From the NCBI RefSeq assembly GCF_004341845.1, contig NZ_SLVB01000001.1, positions 744,001 to 808,000 of the forward strand: a stretch of 64,000 nt of DNA. Direction: 5' to 3'. Position 1 is the stretch's first letter; every line of letters begins with the position of its first letter. Source of the stretch: Novosphingobium sp. PhB165 (lineage in GTDB: Bacteria > Pseudomonadota > Alphaproteobacteria > Sphingomonadales > Sphingomonadaceae). The notes under the pieces are model-generated. The model was not told where the DNA came from, made no database searches, and was given only the letters and a program-made list of their open reading frames with translations. The position numbers and the translations under genes were made by a program. Positions 28,485-38,941 of the stretch are shown here, in pieces.

Positions 28485-29000
28485 TCAGCGGAACGTCTTG
28501 GAAAGCACCACCAGTGTCGGATCGCCCTCGAAGGTTTCGGGCGTGAAGCCCTTGTCGCGCTCCACTTCGATGGCGGCGCTGTTTTCACGGCTCTCGATCG
28601 CGATCACTCGGCGGCATCCACGCGCATCGGCCTGTTTGCCAAGGAAATCGAGCATGGCCCAGCCAATGCCCTTTCCCTTGTAGGCACTGGCAACCGAGAT
28701 CGCGACTTCGGCGGTATCGAGCGCCTCGTCACAGGCCAGCACGCCCGAGGCGACCAGTTGGCCGCTCGCCTTGTCGAAGCCGATCCACGATTCGGTGCGA
28801 AACTGGTCGGCATTGACGAGCGGGGCGATCTGCTGCGCGCTCACCTTGTCGGCGGCGGCAAAGAAACGGAAACGGCGATCCTCGTCGGCCACGCGTTCGA
28901 AGAAGGCGGTAACATCGCCCTCGTCGCTTTCCTTGGCGGGGCGGACCTCCAGCTCGATGCCGGAACGGGTGGGCAGGGTAATGACGTCACTGAAAGACAT
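28485..29000 (-). CDS. GNAT family N-acetyltransferase
   Basis: A 171-residue protein of the GNAT superfamily, transferring acetyl from acetyl-CoA to an amine. The acetyl-CoA motif A appears as VASAYKGKGIGWAMLDFL (about residues 104-121, with the Q/RxxGxG/A-like KGKGIG), followed by a strand with CRRVIAIE and an N-S-A-A-I-E-V helix. The N-terminal LEVRPAKESDEGDV is typical. It is monocistronic, pointing the same way as the PilZ gene and divergent from acsA. Substrate unknown; acetylation of AcsA is possible by position only. Confidence 0.85.
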   Translation of the reverse strand: MSFSDVITLPTRSGIELEVRPAKESDEGDVTAFFERVADEDRRFRFFAAADKVSAQQIAPLVNADQFRTESWIGFDKASGQLVASGVLACDEALDTAEVAISVASAYKGKGIGWAMLDFLGKQADARGCRRVIAIESRENSAAIEVERDKGFTPETFEGDPTLVVLSKTFR

Positions 29001-29373
29001 GGACGAGACTCCGTCGAGAAGTGCCGGTTCCTAAGGCCGCCGGGCGGAACTTGTCCTTGATCGGGATCAGCAATCGCAATCAGGGACTTGCCTGTGACGG
29101 GACCAATCGCCGCCGCCTTCGCTGCGGCAATATCAGTGAGATAACACAAGCCACTGGCCCTGTCGCGCGCCGGGATGGAGAACCGTCCCGGAACCGGAAC
29201 GGGATTTCCCCGCGTCCTTTGAAGAAGCCTTTGCGAACATGGTGCAAGGCGCGCGATCTTTGGCTAACGTCACGCCGAACGAGTGAGACGCCGACCGGAT
29301 TCTCGAAGCGAGTCCAGGGCCGGCGCGAAATAGGGTTTCGCCGGATGCACTCGGCCGGAGAGGAGAATACGTC
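29001..29373. other. Intergenic region between GNAT gene and acsA
   Basis: About 370 bases separate two divergent genes and should hold both promoters. I see no convincing coding sequence. A hairpin with a 2-base bulge, CCGGC..GAAA with TTTC.GCCGG, lies at 29320-29344, and a strong ribosome site GGAGAGGAGAA precedes acsA. No clear -35/-10 pair was fixed by eye. Confidence 0.5.
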
Positions 29374-31323
<1,950 letters not shown>

Positions 31324-31328
31324 CCGGA

Positions 31329-31367
31329 CGCGGAGGATGCCCGGGAAAGCCCGGTGCATCCTCCGCG
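31329..31367. terminator. Bidirectional terminator hairpin between acsA and the Ni/Co permease
   Basis: CGCGGAGGATGC at 31329-31340 and GCATCCTCCGCG at 31356-31367 form a 12-bp stem extended by CCGGG/CCCGG around AAAG, with one bulged T. It fills the gap between two convergent genes. There is no long U-run, so two-way termination is inferred. Confidence 0.75.
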
Positions 31368-31372
31368 TGGGT

Positions 31373-32452
31373 TCAGCCTCCGTCGGTGGCCACCTCGATG
31401 GCGTCGAAGTCACGCCAGCGGTAAACGGCGTAGCTCAGCACCCAGCACAGCACGAACAGGCCGATAATAAGGAAGCCGAGCGTGTTGAAATGCTCGGACA
31501 GCGCGCTCACGCCGGACCAGAACCCGCCTTTCAGCCCAAACTTGTCGACCAGCAGCGCCGCCGTCTGGATCGACCCGATCACCAGCGCCACAAGGGCTGA
31601 GATCGAGGTGATCGTGATGTTGTAGTAGAGCTTGCGGATCGGCTTCACGAAAGCCCATTCGTAGGCACCGAGCATGATGACCCCGTCGGCAGTGTCGATC
31701 AGCGCCATGCCCACGGCGAAGAGCACCGGGAACACCAGCACCGTTCCGAGCGAAATGCCGTCCGCCGCGTGAGCGCCCGAAAGGCCGAGGATCGCCACTT
31801 CGGTCGCGGTATCGAAGCCCAGGCCGAACAGGAAGCCGAGCGGGGCCATGTGCCAGCTCTTGCGTACCAGACGGAACAGCGGGCGCAGGATGCGCGCCAT
31901 CAGGCCGCGCCCGGCGAGCAGGATGTCCAGATCCTCCTCCGCATAAGTGCCGCCACCACGAACCTGCTGGAAGCGAGACCACACGCCGCGCAGGATCGCG
32001 AGGTTCATGATGGCGATGGCGAACAGGAAGCTGGCCGAAACGACCGTGGCGATAACCCCGCCAGACTGGCCGAATGCCTCGAAATCATCCAGCGTGCTGG
32101 CCGCCGCCGCAATCGTGGTTGCTGCGATCAGCACGATGGCCGAGTGCCCGATCGCGAACCACAGCCCGACCGTGAGCGGGCGCTGCCCGTCCTGCATCAG
32201 CTTGCGGGTAACATTATCGATCGCGGCGATGTGGTCGGCGTCCACGGCGTGGCGCATGCCAAGGCTCCAGGCGAGCACGGCGGTGCCGAGCATCACGGGA
32301 TTGCCGTGGAACGCGCCGAACGCCCAGAGCCAGGTGGCGACGTTTGCGCCTACGAGCGCAGCGAAAAGCACCGCGACCCGGCGGCGCAGGCGCGGTTTGC
32401 CGGAAGGCCCCTCGGCCACCGGTGTTCGATGCGAAACAGAACTGACTTGCAT
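31373..32452 (-). CDS. Nickel/cobalt permease, NiCoT family (HoxN/NixA)
   Basis: A 359-residue integral membrane permease that imports Ni2+ or Co2+. The signature of transmembrane segment 2, RHAVDADHIAAIDN, is at residues 67-80 (His68, Asp71, Asp73, His74 as metal-contact residues), and the later LGFDTATEVAIL motif is present. Seven or eight hydrophobic segments are visible. I chose the ATG at 32452; in-frame codons further upstream are Arg/Pro-rich leader sequence. A cobalamin riboswitch about 190 bases upstream says the physiological metal is probably cobalt for B12. Confidence 0.93.
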   Translation of the reverse strand: MQVSSVSHRTPVAEGPSGKPRLRRRVAVLFAALVGANVATWLWAFGAFHGNPVMLGTAVLAWSLGMRHAVDADHIAAIDNVTRKLMQDGQRPLTVGLWFAIGHSAIVLIAATTIAAAASTLDDFEAFGQSGGVIATVVSASFLFAIAIMNLAILRGVWSRFQQVRGGGTYAEEDLDILLAGRGLMARILRPLFRLVRKSWHMAPLGFLFGLGFDTATEVAILGLSGAHAADGISLGTVLVFPVLFAVGMALIDTADGVIMLGAYEWAFVKPIRKLYYNITITSISALVALVIGSIQTAALLVDKFGLKGGFWSGVSALSEHFNTLGFLIIGLFVLCWVLSYAVYRWRDFDAIEVATDGG

Positions 32453-32639
32453 TCGTGAATACCCCGTCGGCGTCAGCGACTTTCGGGGAGGGCCTCCGCG
32501 TGAACGGCCGGCCTGTGCGCCGGACGGACGCCGTCCAGCGCCCGGCACGCATGCCGGTGCGGCCCTCGCCGCACGTGCGTCGCTCAGACGGAGTTACCGT
32601 GCCACGGCCATCCCCTGGGCCAGGGCAAGAGCGACCAGA

Positions 32640-32860
32640 CGCCGGCAGGTCTCCTGGCTTGCGGGTCAAGGCCTCGATGCACGGCCTTCCCAGGCCCCGC
32701 ATGACTTAGCGTCCGGCCCAGTGGCTGCGGCAAGGGCGCCTTGCCCTGCCGCGATGTGCATCGCGCTCGCCGCTTACAGTTGCAGGGACAGCCTCGGTTT
32801 CGGACGCAAGGTCCTCACCGCGTTCCCTTTTAAGCCCCTTTCGGGACACCGGCGCGATCA
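32640..32860 (-). ncRNA. Cobalamin riboswitch
   Basis: Read on the minus strand, the conserved parts appear in order: GGTGTCCCGAAAGGGG with TTAAAAGGGAA (about 32851-32822), the B12 core GCTGTCCCTGCAACTGTAAG (about 32801-32770), variable stems, and the final AGCCAGGAGACCTGCC (about 32660-32643). This is the full consensus of the AdoCbl riboswitch. It should lower expression of the downstream NiCoT permease when cobalamin is plentiful. The expression platform lies in the following 190 bases, where several GC-rich stems compete. Confidence 0.95.
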
Positions 32861-33190
32861 GTGCCGAGACCCTGAAAGCGTCTCGACGGTCGCTTTGGTA
32901 GTCTCGGCGGTGCATCAGGGCAAGAGCGCTTCACGAGCCGGAACCGCCTTCGCATTTCGGCGCCCGGACCTAATGGGATCGCGATTTTTCCCGATCGGAA
33001 GGTGATTTTATGAGCGTAAAAATGATCTGCACTCTACAGTAGGCAATTACTGCGAGTGAAATCATTAAGAGTCGATGGTGAATCCGGCTGAATTTCATGT
33101 GAAATAATATTCTCCACGAGATGGTGGATCATATATTTCTGACTCACAGTAGCGACACTTGAATAGGAGAGGCATTTCGGGAGGCTTCCG
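32861..33190. other. AT-richer intergenic region with a multi-part hairpin
   Basis: This region between the divergent riboswitch and a methyltransferase gene should contain both promoters. At 33022-33065 the segments ATGAT, CACTC and CAGTA are matched in order by TACTG, GAGTG and ATCAT, giving a 44-base stem with small bulges and a GGCAAT loop. AGGAGAGG at about 33165-33172 lies some 18 bases ahead of the methyltransferase ATG. I see no coding sequence. Confidence 0.5.
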
Positions 33191-34072
33191 ATGCTCGAGG
33201 GTGCAAGAAACGAGCTTTTTTCAGAACTTATCGCAACTTGTGACGGGATGCTGGCGCCGGCCGTCTATGCGCGCATCTACGAAACCGCCCAACGCGGCGG
33301 TCAGATCGTCGAAGTCGGCACGGCCATGGGGGCGGCCACGGTCGCACTCGCGCTGGGTCTGCGACATTCGGGCAAATCCGGCCATGTGTTCACGTTCGAT
33401 CCGATGACCGGCGGCCCGAGGCGGTCGTTGAACTCGCCAGGGAAACGCATCGCGCGGATTGAGGCCAATCTGGCGCGCTACGGCGTCCAGGATCTGGTCA
33501 CGGTTACACCATCCGATCTGCGAAGCGGGCTTTCGGTTCTCCCGGACGACCAGACCGTTTCCGTCCTGATGCTCGACGCCGATGGGCGGATCGATCGCGA
33601 TCTGGAAACGCTTGAGCAGCGGCTTGCGCCCGGTTGCTCCATGATAATCGACGATATCGCCGATCAGGTGCGGGTGAAGCGTCAGGGCGCAACGTACCGC
33701 ATAGACAGCAAGATGCGCCTGTCATGGTTGCTGTTCAACAAGCTCACCGAGTCGGGAAAGCTCAGCGCCGGACAACAGCTGGTGGACACCTACTTCGGTG
33801 AAGTCATCGCCGACGCGAACAGTATCATCGACCGCGACGATACGCTTGAGGCCTATCGACAGCTCGTTTTTCAGACCGCTTCGACCAATCGCCTGCAACG
33901 GCTTCGTTCCTATCTCCTGGAGCAGGGGCAGGAGGTCGCACCCGATTTCGTGGCGAAATGCCGAAGGTTTTACCGGCGCATCAAATACCGCCGGCTTGCC
34001 GCCTCGTCCGAAATGAATGCCGCCGAAGAATCTTCACCGGGCGGTTCCGGCGGAGAGCAGGTGGCCGCGTGA
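33191..34072 (+). CDS. SAM-dependent class I methyltransferase-like protein
   Basis: A 293-residue protein with a Rossmann methyltransferase core. The SAM-binding motif I is IVEVGTAMGAATVALA (about 37-52), an acidic motif II is near HVFTFDPMTGG, and the post-I/IV region reads VSVLMLDADGRIDRD, as in Methyltransf_24 / CmcI-like O-methyltransferases. A C-terminal 120-residue helical part (about 170-290) with basic KCRRFYRRIKYRR is not part of the usual core. Codon use is less GC-biased and the region before it is AT-rich, so transfer is possible. Substrate unknown. Confidence 0.7.
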   Translation: MLEGARNELFSELIATCDGMLAPAVYARIYETAQRGGQIVEVGTAMGAATVALALGLRHSGKSGHVFTFDPMTGGPRRSLNSPGKRIARIEANLARYGVQDLVTVTPSDLRSGLSVLPDDQTVSVLMLDADGRIDRDLETLEQRLAPGCSMIIDDIADQVRVKRQGATYRIDSKMRLSWLLFNKLTESGKLSAGQQLVDTYFGEVIADANSIIDRDDTLEAYRQLVFQTASTNRLQRLRSYLLEQGQEVAPDFVAKCRRFYRRIKYRRLAASSEMNAAEESSPGGSGGEQVAA

Positions 34073-34192
34073 CCCTCCCACATCCGGCCATGGGCGATCG
34101 CGCGTAAAGGCTTTTCAGATCCATCCTGTTGCGTAAGCTGTCATCGAACCGGGCACCAAAAGACCGGACGCAAACCATAAGGACTGTCAGGG

Positions 34193-34687
34193 ATGGATGT
34201 CGAAGCGCGCTTGGCGGCGCTGGAAGAGCGCTGCCGCAAGGCCGAGGATCATCTGGAGATCCTCAATCTGCTGAACACTTACGGTCCTTTGGTGGATAGC
34301 GGCACAGCACGGCCTGCGGGCGATTTGTGGGTCGAGGGCGGCGGCTACAACTTCACTTTGCCCGATGGCGGCACTCTGCGCCTTTCGGCGCCTGACGAAA
34401 TCGCCGACATGTATGCGTGGGAAGGCCATCTCGAACTGGTCAAGACCGGCTGCGCGCACCTCACGGCGACGCCGAAGATCAGCGTGCATGGCGATAAGGC
34501 CGAAGCGGTCGGCTATTCGGTCGTGATCCTTCGCGAAGATGACCGTTGGTTTCTTTGGCGCGCGGCGGTCAATCACTGGACTCTGGAACGCGGCGTGCAG
34601 GGCTGGCGTATCGTCGAGCGCTTCAACCGCGCGCTCGACGGTTCGGCGGAGAGCCACGAGACCATGCGCAAGGTGGCCACGATATGA
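34193..34687 (+). CDS. NTF2/SnoaL-like domain protein
   Basis: A 164-residue protein of the SnoaL/NTF2-like cone fold, used by dehydratases, isomerases, aldolase-like enzymes and binding proteins. The N-terminal LAALEERCRKAEDHLEILN helix, a central segment with LDxxxA-like features, and the late GVQGWRIVERFNRALDG are typical. No clear catalytic Asp-His dyad could be assigned. The stop overlaps the ATG of the SDR gene by 4 bases (ATGA), so the two are translationally coupled and likely act in one pathway. Confidence 0.8.
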   Translation: MDVEARLAALEERCRKAEDHLEILNLLNTYGPLVDSGTARPAGDLWVEGGGYNFTLPDGGTLRLSAPDEIADMYAWEGHLELVKTGCAHLTATPKISVHGDKAEAVGYSVVILREDDRWFLWRAAVNHWTLERGVQGWRIVERFNRALDGSAESHETMRKVATI

Positions 34688-35460
34688 GCCGCTTCGAAGG
34701 AAAAGTCGCGATCATTACTGGCGCGAGCACCGGGCTCGGCCCGGTCATGGCGAAGATGATGGCGCAGGAAGGTGCCCGGCTGGTTCTGGCGGCCCGGCGG
34801 CTTGAGCTGGTGGAGGAGGTTGCCGCCGCAATCGGCGCGGACGCTGTGGCGGTGCGCGCCGATGTTACCGTGGAGGAGGACGTCGCAGCCATGGTCGAGG
34901 CGGCAATGATCCGCTGGGGTCAGGTCGACGTGATGATGAACAACGCGGCCGTCCCCGGTGTCGACAAGTGGATCTGGGAGCAAACGGTCGACAACTTCCT
35001 CGACACATACAGGGTCGATTGCATGGCCGCGATGCTGTGCACGCGCGAGGTGCTGAACCGTTCGATGCTGGAACGGCGGACGGGCTCCATCGTCAATTTT
35101 TCGTCCAGCGCGGGGTGGGACGGCATGGCGCGCAAGAGCCACTATTCCGCTGCCAAAGGCGCACTGCGCATTCTCACCAAGACGATTGCCCGCGAGGTGG
35201 GCGAATTCGGCATCCGCTGCAATTGCGTGGTGCCCGGCGCCATCGGCACCGACCTCATGATCAACTACATGAAGCGGATCGCCGATGAGCAGGGGAAGAG
35301 CTTCGAGGACGTCGAGGCCGGTCTGGTCGCGGGCGTGCCGCTGAAGACCTTCTCCACGCCTGACGATGTGGCGCGAATGGCGCTGTTCCTCGCCTCTGAC
35401 GAGGCGCGCACGGTGACCGGGCAGTCGATCAACGTCGATGGCGGACTGGTGATGTCCTGA
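34684..35460 (+). CDS. Short-chain dehydrogenase/reductase
   Basis: A 258-residue classical SDR, oxidising or reducing a carbonyl/alcohol with NAD(P). The nucleotide motif TGASTGLG (about 14-21), NNAAV (about 90-94), the catalytic Ser in NFSSSAGWDG and the YxxxK pair in HYSAAKGAL are all present, and the C-terminal GQSINVDGGLVMS is standard. It overlaps the NTF2-like gene by 4 bases and is followed by an unrecognised gene after 43 bases. Substrate is unknown. Acidic residues after the first strand were not diagnostic of cofactor choice. Confidence 0.92.
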   Translation: MSRFEGKVAIITGASTGLGPVMAKMMAQEGARLVLAARRLELVEEVAAAIGADAVAVRADVTVEEDVAAMVEAAMIRWGQVDVMMNNAAVPGVDKWIWEQTVDNFLDTYRVDCMAAMLCTREVLNRSMLERRTGSIVNFSSSAGWDGMARKSHYSAAKGALRILTKTIAREVGEFGIRCNCVVPGAIGTDLMINYMKRIADEQGKSFEDVEAGLVAGVPLKTFSTPDDVARMALFLASDEARTVTGQSINVDGGLVMS

Positions 35461-35503
35461 CGCGTAATTATTCTGGGAAATCCATAAAATCGGGAGAGGG
35501 TAC

Positions 35504-35938
35504 ATGGCGAACGAGATGCCGAAATCGACGGATTTCACCGGCCTCACGCAAAAGGTCATCGCCTATAGCGAAGAGTTCGCGGGCATCGTCGAGAAAGCGA
35601 AGTCCGGGCCGCTGGAAGCCTCGGACTGGGCCGGGATCGAGGCGCTCGTCAATGTCGACGCCTATGAACGCATGGGCGTGTTTCTGGGCCCTCAGGCCGA
35701 AGTGATCGATTGGCCGAAGTACAAGTACTATGTCTCGCAATATGCGGCGGGCAGCTCCTGGGAAGGAACCTTGCGCCATGTCACCGAACAGGCGAACCGC
35801 GTGATCCTGGAACTGGAGGAGCGCAATTCGCGTGACGGGGTAACGGACGTGTCGAACACGGTGACGATTTACGAATTCGATGACGCGCAGAAGCTTCGCC
35901 ATCTGGATGTCTATGTGATGCCGCTTGGAAAGCGCTGA
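35504..35938 (+). CDS. Uncharacterised 144-residue protein
   Basis: I do not recognise a family. The protein is soluble and acidic, without a signal peptide or membrane segment. It has an N-terminal helical part (about 10-70), a central YYVSQYAAGSSWEGTLRHV and a C-terminal beta-like part (VTIYEFDDAQKLRHLDVYVM), a layout that could fit an NTF2-like cone. An RBS GGGAGAGGG lies well placed before the ATG. It follows the SDR gene in the same direction and ends 9 bases from the convergent EAL gene, so it probably belongs with the NTF2-SDR pair. Confidence 0.75.
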   Translation: MANEMPKSTDFTGLTQKVIAYSEEFAGIVEKAKSGPLEASDWAGIEALVNVDAYERMGVFLGPQAEVIDWPKYKYYVSQYAAGSSWEGTLRHVTEQANRVILELEERNSRDGVTDVSNTVTIYEFDDAQKLRHLDVYVMPLGKR

Positions 35939-35947
35939 ATTCTCCGA

Positions 35948-37531
35948 TCAGCCCGCGATGCCCCGGAATTCCGGCGATGGGGCATCTGCGTTCGTACGCT
36001 CATAATATCGCAGGAAATCGGCGGCCGGGAGCGCCTGCGAATAGAGCCAGCCTTGCGCGAATTCGACACCGGCGCTGCGGAGGTAGGCCTCCTGCTCCAG
36101 CGTCTCCACGCCTTCAGCGATGATCTTGAAATTCAGGCCGTGGGCCATATCGATGATGTGCGGGATGACGGCGCTGGTGGCAGCGGATTTTCCGATTGCC
36201 CGGATGAAAGACTTGTCCACCTTCAGGGCGTCAAGTGGGAGCAGTTCCAGCAACGAGAGGCTGGAATAGCCCGTGCCGAAGTCATCGATCGCAACCGGAT
36301 GCCCCTGCGCCCTTGCGATTTCCAGTGTCGCGCGCGCGGCCGCCGCATTCATGAAGCCGCGCTCGGTCGCCTCCAGCCAGATCTGCTCGGGCGCGACGTT
36401 CGTGCGGGCAAGGGCCGTCGTCAGGATCGGAAGGAAACGCCCGCTCTGCATGTCGGCCGAAGAAATGTTGATGGCGATATGAACGTTGCGCTTGCGGCGC
36501 AGCATTTCCGCCAGATCCTCCACGACGCAAGCGATCATGAGGTCGGTGAGCGGTTCGATCAGGTCGTTGCGTTCCGCAAGCGGTATGAAAAGGTCCGGCA
36601 GCACACACGATCCGTCCGCCCGCTCCCACCGTAGCAGCGCTTCGGCACCGACGCAGAGACCTGTCGAAAGCTCGATGATCGGCTGGTAGCAGACCCGGAA
36701 TTCGCGCCGCTTGATGGCGATCGCAATCTCACGCTCCAGCGAAAGCCGTTGGCGCGACAGCCATACCACAAGGCACACGAGATGCGCGGAAACCGCCAGA
36801 CCTATCGGGACCAGCAGCCACAGTTCCCGATCTACGCGCGTTTCGACGAGTGAATGGTCGGTGATCGCAAAAGCGCGAAAATTCCTGTCCTGGCTCGAAG
36901 CATAGACAAGCGCTCCCGATCGGCCGAAACCGCCGGTTCGCGCGATCCGGTGCGCTAAAGGCAGACCCGCGGTCCCGTTGATCGCTACCAGCTTTCCGTC
37001 CAGCGTGGCGATCCCCAGCGTCATGGCCGTGTCCGTCAGGACATCGACAAGCCGCTCAGGCCGCATCAGGACATTGTAGTCGCCGTGGGCGAGCACCAGA
37101 GTGGGAGCGCCACCCGTGATTTTGGGCCTCACGTTCAGGTAGAGGCCGAAACCATCGGGCAACATGGCATCGGGCGTGCCCTTCGCGATGTCCTTCGTCA
37201 CCATCCCCCAGCTTGTGCAGGCAAGCTTGCCGTCGATGAAGTATCCGACTTCGTCAACCGTACGGGTGTCTACGGTGACCTGACGCATGCGCGCGATGTG
37301 GTCGGGCGAACACCCCCTCCAGTTTTCCGCCTCAAGCTTGCGGAAGGCCGCCTTGGTATAGGCCAGTTGCCGACCGGCCCGCATGAGCGTCCAATTGCTG
37401 TATTCGAGGCGATGCTCCTGCTCGGCCGCGCTGGCTCGATATCGCGCATAGGCCGCAATCCCGGCCAGCGGCACCACGGCCGCCAGCACAGCGAGGAAAC
37501 CAGCGAAAAATACGACCCATCGGCGATACAT
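35948..37531 (-). CDS. c-di-GMP phosphodiesterase with CSS-motif sensor (EAL)
   Basis: A 527-residue membrane phosphodiesterase that hydrolyses cyclic di-GMP. It has a first membrane segment (about 5-30), a periplasmic CSS-motif domain (about 35-225) with the Cys-Ser-x-x-His version CSPDH and a second Cys in LACTSWG, a second membrane segment (about 228-250), and an EAL domain (about 260-515). Catalytic features are complete: E-A-L in AEALLRW, the Asn in INISS, IDDFGTGYSS, the Lys in LKVDKSF and the Glu in IAEGVETLE. CSS-EAL enzymes respond to periplasmic disulfide state. A TTG at 37552 would extend it by seven residues. Confidence 0.92.
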   Translation of the reverse strand: MYRRWVVFFAGFLAVLAAVVPLAGIAAYARYRASAAEQEHRLEYSNWTLMRAGRQLAYTKAAFRKLEAENWRGCSPDHIARMRQVTVDTRTVDEVGYFIDGKLACTSWGMVTKDIAKGTPDAMLPDGFGLYLNVRPKITGGAPTLVLAHGDYNVLMRPERLVDVLTDTAMTLGIATLDGKLVAINGTAGLPLAHRIARTGGFGRSGALVYASSQDRNFRAFAITDHSLVETRVDRELWLLVPIGLAVSAHLVCLVVWLSRQRLSLEREIAIAIKRREFRVCYQPIIELSTGLCVGAEALLRWERADGSCVLPDLFIPLAERNDLIEPLTDLMIACVVEDLAEMLRRKRNVHIAINISSADMQSGRFLPILTTALARTNVAPEQIWLEATERGFMNAAAARATLEIARAQGHPVAIDDFGTGYSSLSLLELLPLDALKVDKSFIRAIGKSAATSAVIPHIIDMAHGLNFKIIAEGVETLEQEAYLRSAGVEFAQGWLYSQALPAADFLRYYERTNADAPSPEFRGIAG

Positions 37532-37556
37532 GAGCAGCGAGATGTCCAGCAATTCA

Positions 37557-37584
37557 GCACATTATATGTGCGATTGTGCGCACA
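37557..37584. promoter_or_regulatory. Paired palindromes upstream of the EAL gene
   Basis: GCACAT-TAT-ATGTGC at 37557-37571 (6-bp arms) and TGTGCGCACA at 37575-37584 (perfect 10-base palindrome) lie 26 and 44 bases before the ATG at 37531. The shared GTGC core suggests one regulator binding twice. No known regulator was matched. Confidence 0.45.
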
Positions 37585-37664
37585 GCGCATGAATTGCCCG
37601 CTCAAAGTGACATCCGCGACCGAAAAGGGGGCTGATTGACACGGCATCGCCTGACCGAAGCAGG

Positions 37665-38834
37665 TCAGCCCGATGGGAGAGGCCCAACCGCAAGTTCCGT
37701 CCATTTCTCCTCGGACGCGGAATTGGCGATAACGCTTTCGACGAAAGCCATGGTCCTGAGCCCCGCCTCGATCGATGGGAACCAGTCATCCACCCCCGGC
37801 ACTGCCGCGCTGTTCGATATTCGGGCGGCAAAAGCGCGGTAGAGGTTGGCGAACGCTTCGATATAGCCCTCGGGGTGTCCGGCGGGCGTACGGAGCCGGA
37901 GGAGGGTGGATTCCGCCAGCCCCGGACCACCGGAACGGAGCGTCTCGGCCGGGCGGTCCAGCCACCGCAGGGTCAGCGTATTGGGCTCCATCTGCGTCCA
38001 TTCCAGACCACCGTGTTCGCCGTGAATGCGCAGCTTCAGGCCGTTCTCGTCCCCTGCCGCGACTTGCGTTGCCTTCAGCGTTCCGCGCGCGCCGCCGTCC
38101 AGACGAAGCAGGACACTGACATCGTCGTCCAGCCGCCGTTCCGGAACGTGAGTCGTCAGGTCCGCGCAGAGTTCCCGGACATGCAGGCCCGAAACATGCT
38201 CCGCCAGATGGAAGGCATGGGTGCCGATATCGCCAAGGCATCCGCCCAATCCGGCGCGGGCAGGGTCCGTGCGCCACTCCGCCTGCTTGTTGCCTTCCCG
38301 GTCGATGGCCTGACTGAGCCAGCCTTGCGAGTATTCGACCTGCACCAGCCGGATCTTGCCGAAGTCTCCCCGCGATACGCGCACGCGGGCCTCTTCCACC
38401 AAGGGATAGCCGCTATAGGTAAAGGCCAGACCAAAATGACGGCCGGATCGCGCCGCCGCCTGCGCGATCAGGCGGGACTGTTCCAGATCGAGCGCCATCG
38501 GCTTTTCGCAAAACACGTGAAATCCTGCGTCCAGCGCGGCGATCGCCATGGGGGCGTGAAGATGGTTCGGCGTCACTATGGATATGGCATCGACCCGTTC
38601 TCCCTCCGGCAAAGCAGCTTCCGCCGTGAGCAGCGCATCGAGCGAGTTATATGTCCGGGCAGGTTCGATCCCCAGCGTTTCGCCGGAGCGACGATTGCGC
38701 TCGGGATCGCTGCTGAACGTGCCGGCGACAAGCCGCCAGCGTCCGTCGAGCGCGGCTGCGGCGCGGTGGATAGCACCGATAAAAGCGCCTTCGCCGCCTC
38801 CGGCCATGGCCAGACGCAAGGTCCGTGTGCTCAC
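37665..38834 (-). CDS. Gfo/Idh/MocA family NAD(P)-dependent oxidoreductase
   Basis: A 389-residue sugar oxidoreductase: an N-terminal Rossmann fold (about 5-125; [19 protein letters not shown], and later [13 protein letters not shown] with the Lys of the EKP motif) and a C-terminal alpha/beta dimerisation domain with [13 protein letters not shown] near residue 195-207, bearing the conserved Asp-His. The start is GTG at 38834 with a perfect AGGAGG six bases ahead. It is divergent from the cytochrome c operon across an operator-like palindrome. In this setting it could reduce a 3-keto-sugar back to the sugar; substrate inferred only. Confidence 0.9.
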   Translation of the reverse strand: MSTRTLRLAMAGGGEGAFIGAIHRAAAALDGRWRLVAGTFSSDPERNRRSGETLGIEPARTYNSLDALLTAEAALPEGERVDAISIVTPNHLHAPMAIAALDAGFHVFCEKPMALDLEQSRLIAQAAARSGRHFGLAFTYSGYPLVEEARVRVSRGDFGKIRLVQVEYSQGWLSQAIDREGNKQAEWRTDPARAGLGGCLGDIGTHAFHLAEHVSGLHVRELCADLTTHVPERRLDDDVSVLLRLDGGARGTLKATQVAAGDENGLKLRIHGEHGGLEWTQMEPNTLTLRWLDRPAETLRSGGPGLAESTLLRLRTPAGHPEGYIEAFANLYRAFAARISNSAAVPGVDDWFPSIEAGLRTMAFVESVIANSASEEKWTELAVGPLPSG

Positions 38835-38894
38835 CTCTCTCCTCCTTTTTTCGCTTTGTCCCAGCCCCATAATTCTGGCCTTGATCTGATATGA

Positions 38895-38906
38895 TTTACC
38901 GGTAAA
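38895..38906. promoter_or_regulatory. Candidate LacI-family operator (12-base palindrome)
   Basis: TTTACCGGTAAA is a perfect palindrome with a central CG, the shape of LacI/GalR family operators. It lies in the 107-base divergent region between the Gfo/Idh gene and the cytochrome c operon, at a spot to control both. The only LacI-family gene in the window is at the end of the same cluster (46685-47722). Binding is inferred. Confidence 0.6.
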
Positions 38907-38941
38907 CGTTAGGCAACAATAAATAAGACGGAGAGTCGAGG

